From positions 1-43,770 of the forward strand of contig CAMCUD010000036.1 in the NCBI GenBank assembly GCA_945878865.1: 43,770 bases of DNA, written 5' to 3'. Made by a program: the position numbers and the translations under genes. Position 1 is the first letter of the stretch. Each line of letters starts with the position of its first letter. Origin of the DNA: Bifidobacterium breve (GTDB taxonomy: Bacteria; Actinomycetota; Thermoleophilia; Solirubrobacterales; Solirubrobacteraceae). The notes beneath the pieces are model-generated. The model searched no databases. It was given only the letters and a program-made list of their open reading frames with translations, and was not told where the DNA came from. Shown in pieces: positions 31,864 to 39,875 of the stretch.

Positions 31864-32847
31864 CTACGTGATCGACTGCTGATACAGCGTGAACCCGATC
31901 GCCGCGCACACCGCCGCGACGATCCAGAAGCGCAGGATGATCTTCGTCTCTGACCAGCCCTGGATCTCGAAGTGGTGGTGGATCGGGGCCATGAGGAAGA
32001 CGCGCTTGCGGAACGTCTGGAAGCTGAAGACCTGGATCATCACCGAGGCCGCCTCCACGACGAAGATGCCGCCCAGCAGGATGAGCAGGATCTCGGTCTG
32101 GGTCATGATCGCCAGGCCCGCGACGAGGCCACCCAGGCCGAGTGAGCCCGTGTCCCCCATGAAGATCGTCGCGGGGAACGCGTTGAACCAGAGGAAGCCG
32201 ACGCAGGCGCCGACCATGCACGCGGCGAGCAGCGCGAGTTCCTTCTCCCCCGTCGTGATGAACGTGATCCCGATGTAGGCGAGGCCGACGATCGCCGCGC
32301 AGCCGGCGGCCAGGCCGTCGAGGCCGTCGGTGAGGTTCACCGCGTTCGTCGTGCCCGCCACGACGAGGTAGATCGCGATGAGGTACGGAATCCCGCCGAG
32401 GCCGGAGAGGTCGATGTAGCCGTCGAAGATCCGGAAACGCAGGATCTGCTGGAGGTCGGCCTGGTAGGAGGCGACGTACCAGAGGCCGATCGAGATGAGG
32501 ATCGTCACCGCCAGCTTCGTCCGGCCCTTCAGCCCGAGCGACCGCCGCTTGACGAGCTTCGTGTAGTCGTCGGCGAATCCGAGCGCCGCACACGCGATCG
32601 CGCCGCAGTAGACGCCGACCGCCCGCCAGTCGCTGAAGTCGACGAGGATCAGGAACGAGACGCTGATCGCCAGGAAGATGATCAGCCCGCCCATCGTCGG
32701 CGTGCCCGCCTTGGCGTGATGGCCCTCCGGTCCCTCGGGCCGGATGTGCTGGCCGAACTCGCGGTTGCGCAGGAACTCGATGAACTTCGGCGAGAGGAAG
32801 ACACAGATGAGCAGGGCGGCGGTGCCGCCGATGAGGACCTCGCCCAT
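31864..32847 (-). CDS. mraY: phospho-N-acetylmuramoyl-pentapeptide transferase (MraY)
   Basis: 327 aa polytopic membrane enzyme transferring phospho-MurNAc-pentapeptide to undecaprenyl phosphate to form lipid I. Catalytic motifs: KAGTPTMGGL, GFADDYTKLVKRRSLGL (Asp-Asp metal site), NAVNLTDGLDGLAAG, FMGDTGSLGLGGL and the histidine motif MAPIHHHFEIQGWSE. About ten membrane segments. Start codon shares a base with the murF stop (TAATG). Length slightly shorter than E. coli MraY (360), normal for Gram-positives. Confidence 0.97.
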   Translation of the reverse strand: MGEVLIGGTAALLICVFLSPKFIEFLRNREFGQHIRPEGPEGHHAKAGTPTMGGLIIFLAISVSFLILVDFSDWRAVGVYCGAIACAALGFADDYTKLVKRRSLGLKGRTKLAVTILISIGLWYVASYQADLQQILRFRIFDGYIDLSGLGGIPYLIAIYLVVAGTTNAVNLTDGLDGLAAGCAAIVGLAYIGITFITTGEKELALLAACMVGACVGFLWFNAFPATIFMGDTGSLGLGGLVAGLAIMTQTEILLILLGGIFVVEAASVMIQVFSFQTFRKRVFLMAPIHHHFEIQGWSETKIILRFWIVAAVCAAIGFTLYQQSIT

Positions 32848-34148
32848 TACGAGAGCGCCGCGTCCAGCGCGTCGGCGACGACCTCGAGCCCGACTCCGCG
32901 CGATGCCTTGATCAGCACGTGGTCGCCCGAGCGGACGAGGGACGGCACGAGCGCAGCCGCGGCCTGCGCGTCCGGGACGGCGTGCGCCTCACCGCCGAAC
33001 GGGGGGACCATCGCGGCGGCGCGCATGCCGACCGCGACGAGCACGTCGACCCCACGGGCCTTCGCGTGCGCGCCGACTTCGGCATGGAAGCGCCGCTCGT
33101 CGGGCCCGAGCTCCAGCATGTCGCCCAGCACGGCGACCCGCCGCTGGGGCGGGTTGGTCTCCTCGGCGAGGTGGTTCAGGGCGGCGCGCATCGACATCGG
33201 GTTGGCGTTGTAGCAGTCGTTGATGACCGTCACCTCCCCGGCGAGCACCTGGCGCTGCCCGCGCATCGCGCTGAGCGCCACGTCCACCGGGCCCGCCGGC
33301 TCGACCCCGATCGCGCGGGCGGCCGCCAATGCCGCCATCGCGTTGACCCGCATGTGCTCAGAGGTGAACGGCAACTGCACCGGGCCGAGATCGTCGACGT
33401 CGCCGCCGGGACCGAACGTCACCCAGGTCAGATCCTGCCGGGTCATGTGGGGGCGCAGAAGCGGCTCGTCCGCGGGCACCACCGCGGTCGTCCCGTGAGG
33501 AAGGTCACGGACGAGTTCGGCCTTCGCCGCGGCGATGGCCTCGATCGAGCCGAGCAACTCGAGGTGGACCGGGCCGATGTTCACGATGACGCCGACGTCC
33601 GGCTCGGCGATCTCCGTGAGTTCGGCGATCTGCTCGGGCCCGCGCATCGCCATCTCGAGGACGAGCGCCTCCGTCCCGTCGGGGGCGCCGAGGATCGTCA
33701 GCGGCAGGCCGATCTCCGTGTTGAGGTTCTGGGCGGTCGCCACGGTGCGCAGGTGCGGGGAGAGCATCCCGGCCAGGATGTCCTTCGTCGACGTCTTGCC
33801 GGTCGACCCCGTGATGCCGACCACCTTGGCGCCCAGCGCGCGCCGCCACACCGTCGCGAGGGTCTGCAGCGCCACGAGCGGCTCATCGGAGGCGATCACC
33901 GCGCCGGAGGCCTCCGCGATCTCCGCGTGCTCGGGCGCCACGAGCACGCCCCACGCGCCGTCGCGCAGCGCCTGCTCGGCGAACGTCCCGCCGTCCACGC
34001 GTTCCCCAGGGAGACCGACGAAGAGATCGCCCGGGCGCACGTCGCGCGAATCGATCGTGACCCGCGCAGGACCGCCATCCGCCATTCCGGGCGCGCGCAG
34101 CTCCGCCCGCGCGGCGTCAGCGAGGACCTCGGCGTTCCACGCGCGCAT
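32847..34148 (-). CDS. murF: UDP-MurNAc-tripeptide-D-Ala-D-Ala ligase (MurF)
   Basis: 433 aa Mur ligase adding D-Ala-D-Ala. N-terminal VTIDSRDVRPGDLFVGLPGERVDG, P-loop GITGSTGKTSTKDILAGML, ALVLEMAMRGPEQIAELT, NIGPVHLELLGSIEAIAAAKAEL, and C-terminal INDCYNANPMSMRAALNHLAE and GDMLELG, which are diagnostic for MurF. It shares one base with the murE stop (TGATG) and one with the mraY start, so murE-murF-mraY are tightly coupled. Confidence 0.96.
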   Translation of the reverse strand: MRAWNAEVLADAARAELRAPGMADGGPARVTIDSRDVRPGDLFVGLPGERVDGGTFAEQALRDGAWGVLVAPEHAEIAEASGAVIASDEPLVALQTLATVWRRALGAKVVGITGSTGKTSTKDILAGMLSPHLRTVATAQNLNTEIGLPLTILGAPDGTEALVLEMAMRGPEQIAELTEIAEPDVGVIVNIGPVHLELLGSIEAIAAAKAELVRDLPHGTTAVVPADEPLLRPHMTRQDLTWVTFGPGGDVDDLGPVQLPFTSEHMRVNAMAALAAARAIGVEPAGPVDVALSAMRGQRQVLAGEVTVINDCYNANPMSMRAALNHLAEETNPPQRRVAVLGDMLELGPDERRFHAEVGAHAKARGVDVLVAVGMRAAAMVPPFGGEAHAVPDAQAAAALVPSLVRSGDHVLIKASRGVGLEVVADALDAALS

Positions 34149-35566
34149 CAGGGCCTCAGCGCCTCACGCGCCACGGTCGCGTCGTCGAACGGGACCTTGT
34201 GCCCGCCCGCGAACTCCTGGCCCTGCTCGTGGCCCTTGCCGGCGATGACGACGACGTCACCGGCCTCGGCGGCGTGGATCGCCGCCTCGATCGCCGCACG
34301 GCGATCCTCGATCGCGACGACCCCGTCACGGTCGGTGACTCCGCCGAGGATCTCCTCGATGATCGCCCGCGGATCCTCCGACCGCGGGTTGTCACTCGTC
34401 ACGAACGTCAGATCGGCCAGCCGCGCGGAGATCTCCCCCATCTGCGGTCGCTTGCCCCGATCGCGGTCGCCCCCGCATCCGAACACGCTGATGACCCGGC
34501 CCTCCGTCAGCGGGCGCGCGGCGGTGAGCACGTTCTCCAGCGAATCCGGCGTGTGCGCGTAGTCGACGAGCACCGCGAAGTCCTGGCCTTCGTCGACCGG
34601 CTCGAAGCGGCCAGGGGCCTTCGCCGCGCCCGGCAGGGCCTGCGCGATCGTCTCGTCATCGATGCCCAGCGCGCGGGCCGTCCCGATCGCCGCGAGCGCG
34701 TTGAGGACGTTGAAGCGCCCGGGCAGCGGCAGGCTGCAGGCCAGCTCCCCGACCCGGAACGACGAGCCGCGCAGGTCGAACGTCACGTCCTCGGCCCGCA
34801 GGACCGCGTCGGCGGCGTCGATGCCGTACGTGATCGCTCCCGGCAGATCGGCCGCGAGCCGGCGCCCGTACTGGTCGTCGATGTTGATCACGGTCGCGCG
34901 CGGGTCGGCGAGGAACAGCCGGCGCTTGGCGGCGTAGTAGTCCTCCATCGTCGGATGGAAGTCGAGGTGATCCTGCGTGAGGTTGGTGAAGACGGCCACC
35001 GCCCAGTGGATCGCGTCGGCGCGGCCCAGCGCGAGGGCATGGGAGCTGACCTCCATGACGCAGGCGGTGTCGCCGGCCTCGCGCATCGCGGTGAACGTGG
35101 CCTGCAGATCGATCGCCTCGGGCGTCGTGCGCACGGCGTCGGTCGCCTGGCCGCCGACGATCGCCTGCACGGTCCCCAGCAGCCCGGTGTGCCGCCCGGC
35201 GGCCTCGAGCAGCGTCCGCACCAGGTACGCGGTCGTCGTCTTCCCGTTCGTCCCGGTGATCCCTACGACGTCCATCGCGGCGGTCGGATCGCCCTGGAGG
35301 GCGGCCGCGGCGGGCGCCATCGCGCGACGCACGTCGTCGACGACGACCTCGGGCACCCCGAGGCCGAGGGGTCGATCGACCACGAGGGCCGCCGCGCCGC
35401 GCTCCACGGCGCGGGGCGCGAAATCGTGCCCGTCGCGTGTGAAGCCGGGCACGCAGAAGAACAAGGTGCCGGGAGCCACCTCGCGATCGTCGTAGGCGAG
35501 CGCGGTGATGTCGACGTCGGCCCCGCCGGTGTCGGCGGCGGCCGCAAGGAGATCTCCGAGGCGCAT
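34148..35566 (-). CDS. murE: UDP-MurNAc-tripeptide synthetase, meso-diaminopimelate-adding (MurE)
   Basis: 472 aa Mur ligase. P-loop VGITGTNGKTTTAYLV, EVSSHALALGRADAI, FTNLTQDHLDFHPTMEDYYAAK, and in the C-terminal domain the amino-acid specificity motif DNPRSEDP, which marks meso-diaminopimelate rather than L-lysine as the third stem residue. The ATG is where homology begins; the frame stays open upstream through the end of ftsI in another reading of the same strand. ftsI ends 35 nt upstream. Confidence 0.96.
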   Translation of the reverse strand: MRLGDLLAAAADTGGADVDITALAYDDREVAPGTLFFCVPGFTRDGHDFAPRAVERGAAALVVDRPLGLGVPEVVVDDVRRAMAPAAAALQGDPTAAMDVVGITGTNGKTTTAYLVRTLLEAAGRHTGLLGTVQAIVGGQATDAVRTTPEAIDLQATFTAMREAGDTACVMEVSSHALALGRADAIHWAVAVFTNLTQDHLDFHPTMEDYYAAKRRLFLADPRATVINIDDQYGRRLAADLPGAITYGIDAADAVLRAEDVTFDLRGSSFRVGELACSLPLPGRFNVLNALAAIGTARALGIDDETIAQALPGAAKAPGRFEPVDEGQDFAVLVDYAHTPDSLENVLTAARPLTEGRVISVFGCGGDRDRGKRPQMGEISARLADLTFVTSDNPRSEDPRAIIEEILGGVTDRDGVVAIEDRRAAIEAAIHAAEAGDVVVIAGKGHEQGQEFAGGHKVPFDDATVAREALRP

Positions 35567-35601
35567 CGCGACGATCTTGTCAGGACCGCCGACGGGATCG
35601 C

Positions 35602-37272
35602 CTACCGGGGCGCGATCCCCAGGTACGGAAGGGCGAACTTCGCGATCTCCTCGAACGCCGGCGCCGCCACCTCGCCGCCGTAGATCGACCCGCCGCCCGG
35701 CTCGTCGACCATGACGGTGATGAGCAGCTTCGGGTTGTCGGCAGGGGCGAAGCCGGCGAACGACGCGATGTACTTCGACTTCGAGTACGTCCCCGTCTCC
35801 GGGTCGACCTTGTTCGCCGTGCCGGTCTTGCCCGCCAGGGAGTAGCCCTCGATCTTCACCTCGCTGGCCGTGCCGCCTGCGGCCACGACGCCCTTGAGCA
35901 TGTCGCGCACCTCCTTGGCGGTCTGCGGCGAGATCACGCGGTGCCCCTTCGGATCGGGGACCGTCTTGCCGCCGATCTTGTCGATGAGCCGGGGCTTGCG
36001 CAGAATCCCGCCGTTGGCGATCGCCGCGTAGCCCGCGGCGAGCTGCATCGGCGTCACCGACTCGCCCTGGCCGATCGGGAGGTTGCCCATCGACGAGCCC
36101 GAGTATTTGTCCAGCGGCAGGACGAGGCCGCTCTCCTCGCCGGGCAGGTCGACGCCCGTCGGCTTGCCGAAGCCGAAGCGGCGGACCCACCGGTCGAAGC
36201 GCTTGGCGCCCAGTCGCTGGCCGATCATGATCGTGCCGACGTTCGAGGACTGCGCGAGGATCTGGCTCGTCGTCAGGGACACCCAGCCGCGATCGTGCGA
36301 CTCGCCGATGGTGCGGTCGGCGACCTGGATCTGCGGCGGCAGGTTGAACATCGTGTCCTCGGTGACCTCGCGCTCCTCCAGCGCGCCGGCCACCGTGAAC
36401 GGCTTGAACGTGGAGCCGGGCTCGTACGTGAAGCCGACTGCGCGGTTCTGGCGCGCGTAGTCGGGGGCGCCCGCGAGATCGTTGGCATTGACCTTCGGCC
36501 AGTTGCCCAGCGCGAGAACGTCTCCCGTGTCCGGGTTCATGACGACCGCGGTCGCGCCCTTCGGGCTGTACGTCTCACCGACCTTCCCGAGGACCTCCTC
36601 GACGCGGTCCTGGATGCCCGCGTCGATGGTCAGGCGGATGCTGCGGCCCGGCTTGGCCGGCTTGGGGTCGCGGGTGTTGATCGCTTCGCCGGTCGCGTCG
36701 CGCACGACGCTGCGCTCGCCGTCCTGGCCGTGCAGCACCTTGTCGTAGCGGTATTCCAGCCCCGAGAGGCCGTCGCCGTCGGTGCCCACGGTCCCGAGGA
36801 TCTGGGACGCCAGCCAGTCGCGCGGGTAGGCACGGCGGCTGGTGGGCGTCGTGTCGATGCCCGCGATGTCCAGTTGGTCGACCTTGTGCGCCTGCGCGGC
36901 GGGCACCTTGCGCGCGAGGTACGCGAACCCGCTGCCGCGCTCGGTGAGCTTGCGCAGGATCTCGTCGGACGGCACGCCGATGAGCGGCGCGAGCTTCTCC
37001 GCCGCCTTCGCGGGGTCACGCACGAGATACGGCGTGGCGCTGACGTCGGAGGCCGGCTGGCTGACCGCGAGCTCCACCCCGCGCCGATCGGTGATCGTGC
37101 CGCGCGCGGCGGGCACCTCGACCGTCGCGCGCTGCTGGGTGGCGGCGGCCTGCTTGAGCGTGCTGGCCTTCACGACGCCGAGCCACGCCGCGCGCCCGGC
37201 GGCGATCGCGAAGAACACGCAGAAGACGAGGAACAGCAGGCCGATACGGCGCTGGGACAGCGTCCCGTCCAT
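35602..37272 (-). CDS. ftsI: peptidoglycan transpeptidase FtsI (PBP3-like)
   Basis: 556 aa class B penicillin-binding protein for septal crosslinking. N-terminal cytoplasmic stub and one membrane segment (about 12-30), then the dimerisation domain starting ARGTITDRRGVELAVSQPA. Transpeptidase motifs: SxxK as STFK (Ser287), SxN as SSN in ILAQSSNVG, and KTG (482-484) in LAGKTGTAN. No PASTA repeats at the C-terminus, which ends soon after the core. It starts 2 nt after the ftsL-like gene. Likely target of beta-lactams. Confidence 0.95.
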   Translation of the reverse strand: MDGTLSQRRIGLLFLVFCVFFAIAAGRAAWLGVVKASTLKQAAATQQRATVEVPAARGTITDRRGVELAVSQPASDVSATPYLVRDPAKAAEKLAPLIGVPSDEILRKLTERGSGFAYLARKVPAAQAHKVDQLDIAGIDTTPTSRRAYPRDWLASQILGTVGTDGDGLSGLEYRYDKVLHGQDGERSVVRDATGEAINTRDPKPAKPGRSIRLTIDAGIQDRVEEVLGKVGETYSPKGATAVVMNPDTGDVLALGNWPKVNANDLAGAPDYARQNRAVGFTYEPGSTFKPFTVAGALEEREVTEDTMFNLPPQIQVADRTIGESHDRGWVSLTTSQILAQSSNVGTIMIGQRLGAKRFDRWVRRFGFGKPTGVDLPGEESGLVLPLDKYSGSSMGNLPIGQGESVTPMQLAAGYAAIANGGILRKPRLIDKIGGKTVPDPKGHRVISPQTAKEVRDMLKGVVAAGGTASEVKIEGYSLAGKTGTANKVDPETGTYSKSKYIASFAGFAPADNPKLLITVMVDEPGGGSIYGGEVAAPAFEEIAKFALPYLGIAPR

Positions 37273-37274
37273 CG

Positions 37275-38120
37275 CTACGGCTGGACGGGTGCCGCGCCAC
37301 CCGTTGCGGTTGCGGTGGTTCCGGTCGCTGCGCCGGCCTGGACCGGGGCGCTGGCCTGCGTCGGCGCCGCCGCCTGTTGCTGCGGCTGCGGCGCGGCCGC
37401 CGGCGTCTGGGTGACCACGGGCGTCTCGGTCGCGGCGGGCGTCTGCGTCGTCGCCTGCGCCTGCGCCGTGACGGGCGTCTGGCCGGCTGCCGGATCCTGG
37501 GTGGCCACCGGCGCCGTGGTCCCCGCCGGCGCGGCGGCCTCCGCCGCCGCCGCGGCCTGCGCCGCCGCGTTCGGATCAGGCGCGGTCATGGTCGACGCCG
37601 CGCGCTTGGCATCGACGTCGACCTCACCCGCATCGAGGTAGCGCACCGAGCCAGGCGCGGGCATCGTCATGCCGAGCTGGGCCGCCGCGTCCTCGATGCG
37701 ATCGGAGGCGCCAAGCTGCGAGACCTGCTGGCGCAGCTGCGCGTTCTGACGCTCGAGCGTGCCGGCGGTCTCCACCGCGCGAGAGATGCCCGCGTTGAGC
37801 TTGAGCATGTGGACCTGCATGAAGACGATGCCCAGCAGCAGCGCGGTGAGCAGCGCGATCCAGGCGCGGCCGCGCAGGAGATGGTCGAGCGTGCGGCGCA
37901 GCGAGAAGCCGCGCGCGGCGTGGACGAGGTGCGGGCGGGGCAGTGAGGGCCGGGGCAGCGCGACCCCGCGCGGGGCGACCGCGGCGGCGGCCGACGCACG
38001 GGCACCGCGCACCCCTGCAGCCGGGCCCGACATGCGGCGTGCCGGCCGTGGACGTGCAGGCGTGGTGCGCCGGCGATGCGTGGTCGCGGACTTCCGTGCG
38101 GCGGCCGAGCGGGTGCTCAC
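37275..38120 (-). CDS. FtsL-like divisome protein with long disordered tail
   Basis: 281 aa at the position where ftsL always sits (between rsmH and ftsI). A basic, Arg/Pro/Ala-rich cytoplasmic region of about 85 residues, one membrane segment (AWIALLTALLLGIVFMQV, about 87-104) and a short coiled coil (LKLNAGISRAVETAGTLERQNAQLRQQV, read in parts) match FtsL/DivIC topology, followed by SDRIEDAAAQLGMTMP as in other FtsL proteins. The C-terminal 110 residues are low-complexity Ala/Thr/Pro/Gln with TQTPA-like repeats, much longer than typical FtsL. It overlaps rsmH by 4 nt. The call rests on position and topology, not on strong sequence identity. Confidence 0.72.
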   Translation of the reverse strand: MSTRSAAARKSATTHRRRTTPARPRPARRMSGPAAGVRGARASAAAAVAPRGVALPRPSLPRPHLVHAARGFSLRRTLDHLLRGRAWIALLTALLLGIVFMQVHMLKLNAGISRAVETAGTLERQNAQLRQQVSQLGASDRIEDAAAQLGMTMPAPGSVRYLDAGEVDVDAKRAASTMTAPDPNAAAQAAAAAEAAAPAGTTAPVATQDPAAGQTPVTAQAQATTQTPAATETPVVTQTPAAAPQPQQQAAAPTQASAPVQAGAATGTTATATGGAAPVQP

Positions 38121-39058
38121 ATGCCCTCCCTGAGCTTGCGTGCGCCGCGCAGACGAGCGGAGCGGGCACGCGGGTTGTCGGCGATCTCGCCGGCGGACGG
38201 CTGGATGGAACGGCGCGACAGCAGCGCGGCGGCAGGCTCGCGATCGCAGACGCAGACCGGAAGCTCCGGGGGGCAGATGCAGCCCTGCGCGCGGTCGGCC
38301 AGGAAGCGCTTCACGCGCCGGTCTTCCAGGCTATGGAACGAAATCCCTGCAAACCGGCCACCGACTCGCAGGAGCTCCCACGCGCGCGGGAGTGCCTCGT
38401 CGATCTGGTCGAGCTCGCCGTTGACGGCGATGCGGATCGCCTGGAACGAGCGCTTGGCGGGGTGGCCGCCCGCAAAGCGGGCCGGCGCGGGGACGGCAGC
38501 GGTGATCACGTCGACGAGCTCCGTGGTGGTCTCGATCGGATGGTCCTCCCGCGCGCGGACGATCCCGGCCGCGATGCGCCCCGCGTGCTTCTCCTCGCCC
38601 AGGGTGCGCAGCATCTGGGCCAAGCGCCGCTGATCCCACGTGTTGACGATCTCTCGCGCGTCGAGCTCCTGCGTGGTGTCCATCCGCATGTCGAGCGGCG
38701 CGTCGTACGCGTAGGCGAACCCGCGCTCGCGCGTGTCGACCTGCATCGAGCTGATCCCGAGGTCCATGAGCACCCCGTCGGCGAGCACGCCCTCCTCGAC
38801 GAGGGTCTCGAGGCCCTCGGCGAACGGGGCGCGGACGAAGCGCGTCCGGCACGACGCCTCTGCGGCGAACTCCTCGTAGTGGCGCTCGGCGTCCGGGTCG
38901 CGGTCGATGGCGATGAGCAGGCCGGCCGGCCCGATGCGGTCGGCCAGGAGGCGGCTGTGGCCGCCGGCCCCGAACGTGCAGTCGACGACCGTCTCCCCCG
39001 GCTGCGGATCCAGGAACGCGATGGCCTCGGCGGCCAGGACGGGGATGTGGACGGTCAT
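38117..39058 (-). CDS. rsmH: 16S rRNA (cytosine1402-N4)-methyltransferase RsmH
   Basis: 313 aa SAM methyltransferase modifying C1402 in the ribosomal decoding centre. N-terminal HIPVLAAEAIAFL, SAM motif VVDCTFGAGGHSRLL, MDLGISSMQVDTRERGFAY, NTWDQRRLAQ, HPAKRSFQAIRIAVNGEL and GGRFAGISFHSLEDRRVKRF are all signature blocks. I chose the ATG 1 nt after the mraZ stop (giving MTVHIP); an ATG 12 nt upstream would overlap mraZ by 11 nt. Its end overlaps the ftsL-like start (ATGA). Confidence 0.95.
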   Translation of the reverse strand: MTVHIPVLAAEAIAFLDPQPGETVVDCTFGAGGHSRLLADRIGPAGLLIAIDRDPDAERHYEEFAAEASCRTRFVRAPFAEGLETLVEEGVLADGVLMDLGISSMQVDTRERGFAYAYDAPLDMRMDTTQELDAREIVNTWDQRRLAQMLRTLGEEKHAGRIAAGIVRAREDHPIETTTELVDVITAAVPAPARFAGGHPAKRSFQAIRIAVNGELDQIDEALPRAWELLRVGGRFAGISFHSLEDRRVKRFLADRAQGCICPPELPVCVCDREPAAALLSRRSIQPSAGEIADNPRARSARLRGARKLREGM

Positions 39059-39059
39059 G

Positions 39060-39488
39060 TCAACCAGCATGGCCGAGGGATTGGGTGATCTGCTCGGGGG
39101 ACAGCTCGGCGTCGTACTCCGCCCACTTCGTGCGGTCCCAGATCTCCAGGCAGGTCTCGGCGCCGACGACGACCGTCTCCTTGGAGAGGCCCGCGTGCTC
39201 GAGGAGCTTGGGAGGAACCATGACCCGGCCCGCCGAATCCAGTTCGGCGTCGAAGGCGTTGGCGGAGAAGAAGCGGGTCATCTGGCGGCGCTGCGGTGAG
39301 AGCTCGGGGAACTGGGCGACGGCGCGCTCGACGAAGGCGTCGTAGTCGGCGGCGGGCCAGATCGCGGCACAGGGCTCGATGCCCGCGGCGATGACGATCC
39401 CCCCGCTGAGCGCGGCGCGGAACTTGGAGGGAACCGTGAGGCGGTTCTTCGCATCGAGGGAGTGGTCGAAGGTGCCGCGAAAGGCCAT
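39060..39488 (-). CDS. mraZ: transcriptional regulator MraZ
   Basis: 142 aa, two SpoVT/AbrB-like domains in tandem: GTFDHSLDAKNRLTVPSKFR (4-23) and AFDAELDSAGRVMVPPKLLEHAGL (about 77-100). The DxxxR motifs (DAKNR, DSAGR) contact DNA. In E. coli MraZ represses the dcw cluster by binding TGGGN repeats before its own gene; TGGG repeats are found here at 39577-39621. First gene of the cluster. No convincing Shine-Dalgarno sequence precedes the ATG, and the leader contains a strong hairpin. Confidence 0.95.
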   Translation of the reverse strand: MAFRGTFDHSLDAKNRLTVPSKFRAALSGGIVIAAGIEPCAAIWPAADYDAFVERAVAQFPELSPQRRQMTRFFSANAFDAELDSAGRVMVPPKLLEHAGLSKETVVVGAETCLEIWDRTKWAEYDAELSPEQITQSLGHAG

Positions 39489-39517
39489 TTACAACGGGAT
39501 CCGGCCGGAAAGGAGAT

Positions 39518-39560
39518 GAGCCGAGGTGGAGGGGTGGGAGGAGCCCCTCCACCTCGGCTC
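39518..39560 (-). promoter_or_regulatory. perfect 17-bp hairpin in the mraZ leader
   Basis: Arms GAGCCGAGGTGGAGGGG and CCCCTCCACCTCGGCTC pair without mismatch around a 9-nt loop. It ends 29 nt before the mraZ ATG, between the TGGG array and the gene, so it is probably transcribed as part of the leader. It could act as an attenuator, an mRNA stabiliser or a protein-binding site. Confidence 0.6.
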
Positions 39561-39576
39561 GCAGTGGCGACGGTAT

Positions 39577-39621
39577 CCCACGATCTCCCACATCGCAACC
39601 CACATCGGCACTTTTCTCCCA
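39577..39621 (-). promoter_or_regulatory. mraZ: MraZ-box array upstream of mraZ
   Basis: Four GTGGG repeats on the minus strand (TGGG blocks at 39577-39580, 39587-39590, 39599-39602, 39618-39621) with start-to-start spacings of 10, 12 and 19 bp. A candidate promoter TTGCGA-N17-TACCGT overlaps the first three, so a bound MraZ would block it. The 10-bp spacing matches known MraZ sites. Confidence 0.65.
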
Positions 39622-39716
39622 CTTCACAACACCAGTGGACATCTGTTCGATGCCGAAGACCCCTGTTTGCAGGCGATAACCCCGGGAAACCGGCGCAGGC
39701 ACGACCGGCGGCGGAA

Positions 39717-39732
39717 TGCACGGATCCGTGCA
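39717..39732. promoter_or_regulatory. 16-bp perfect palindrome TGCACGGATCCGTGCA
   Basis: Perfect two-fold symmetric 16-mer midway between the two TGGG arrays. It has the size of a dimeric repressor operator. No gene in the window is an obvious binder. Confidence 0.5.
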
Positions 39733-39755
39733 GGAACCCGCGAGACGGGGCCCAG

Positions 39756-39805
39756 TGGGGGCCCGTGGGTGGCCGTGTGGGGCGTGGTGGTGGGGCGTCG
39801 TGGGA
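39756..39805 (+). promoter_or_regulatory. TGGG-repeat array upstream of the lipoprotein gene
   Basis: Five TGGGN blocks on the plus strand (39756, 39766, 39778, 39791, 39801) with spacings 10, 12, 13 and 10 bp, plus a degenerate TGGTG at 39788 that restores 10-bp phasing. It points toward the lipoprotein gene as the other array points toward mraZ. The region is G/T-rich, so chance occurrence is possible. Confidence 0.4.
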
Positions 39806-39875
39806 CGCCCAGCGCGCCGCCCGCGCAGGTACCCTCAGAGCCCCCGCCGTACCGAATCAGGAGACGTCCTCACCC

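Larger units (their letters stand above)
39489..39875. other. 387-bp divergent control region between mraZ and the lipoprotein gene
   Basis: The only gene-free stretch above 300 bp. From mraZ outward it holds a 10-bp palindrome TCCGGCCGGA (39500-39509), the 17-bp mraZ leader hairpin, a minus-strand TGGG array, a 16-bp palindrome, a plus-strand TGGG array, a TACCCT -10-like hexamer (39830-39835) and an AGGAG ribosome binding site (about 39859-39863) for the lipoprotein gene. Open frames crossing it have no recognisable homology and I treat it as non-coding. Confidence 0.7.
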
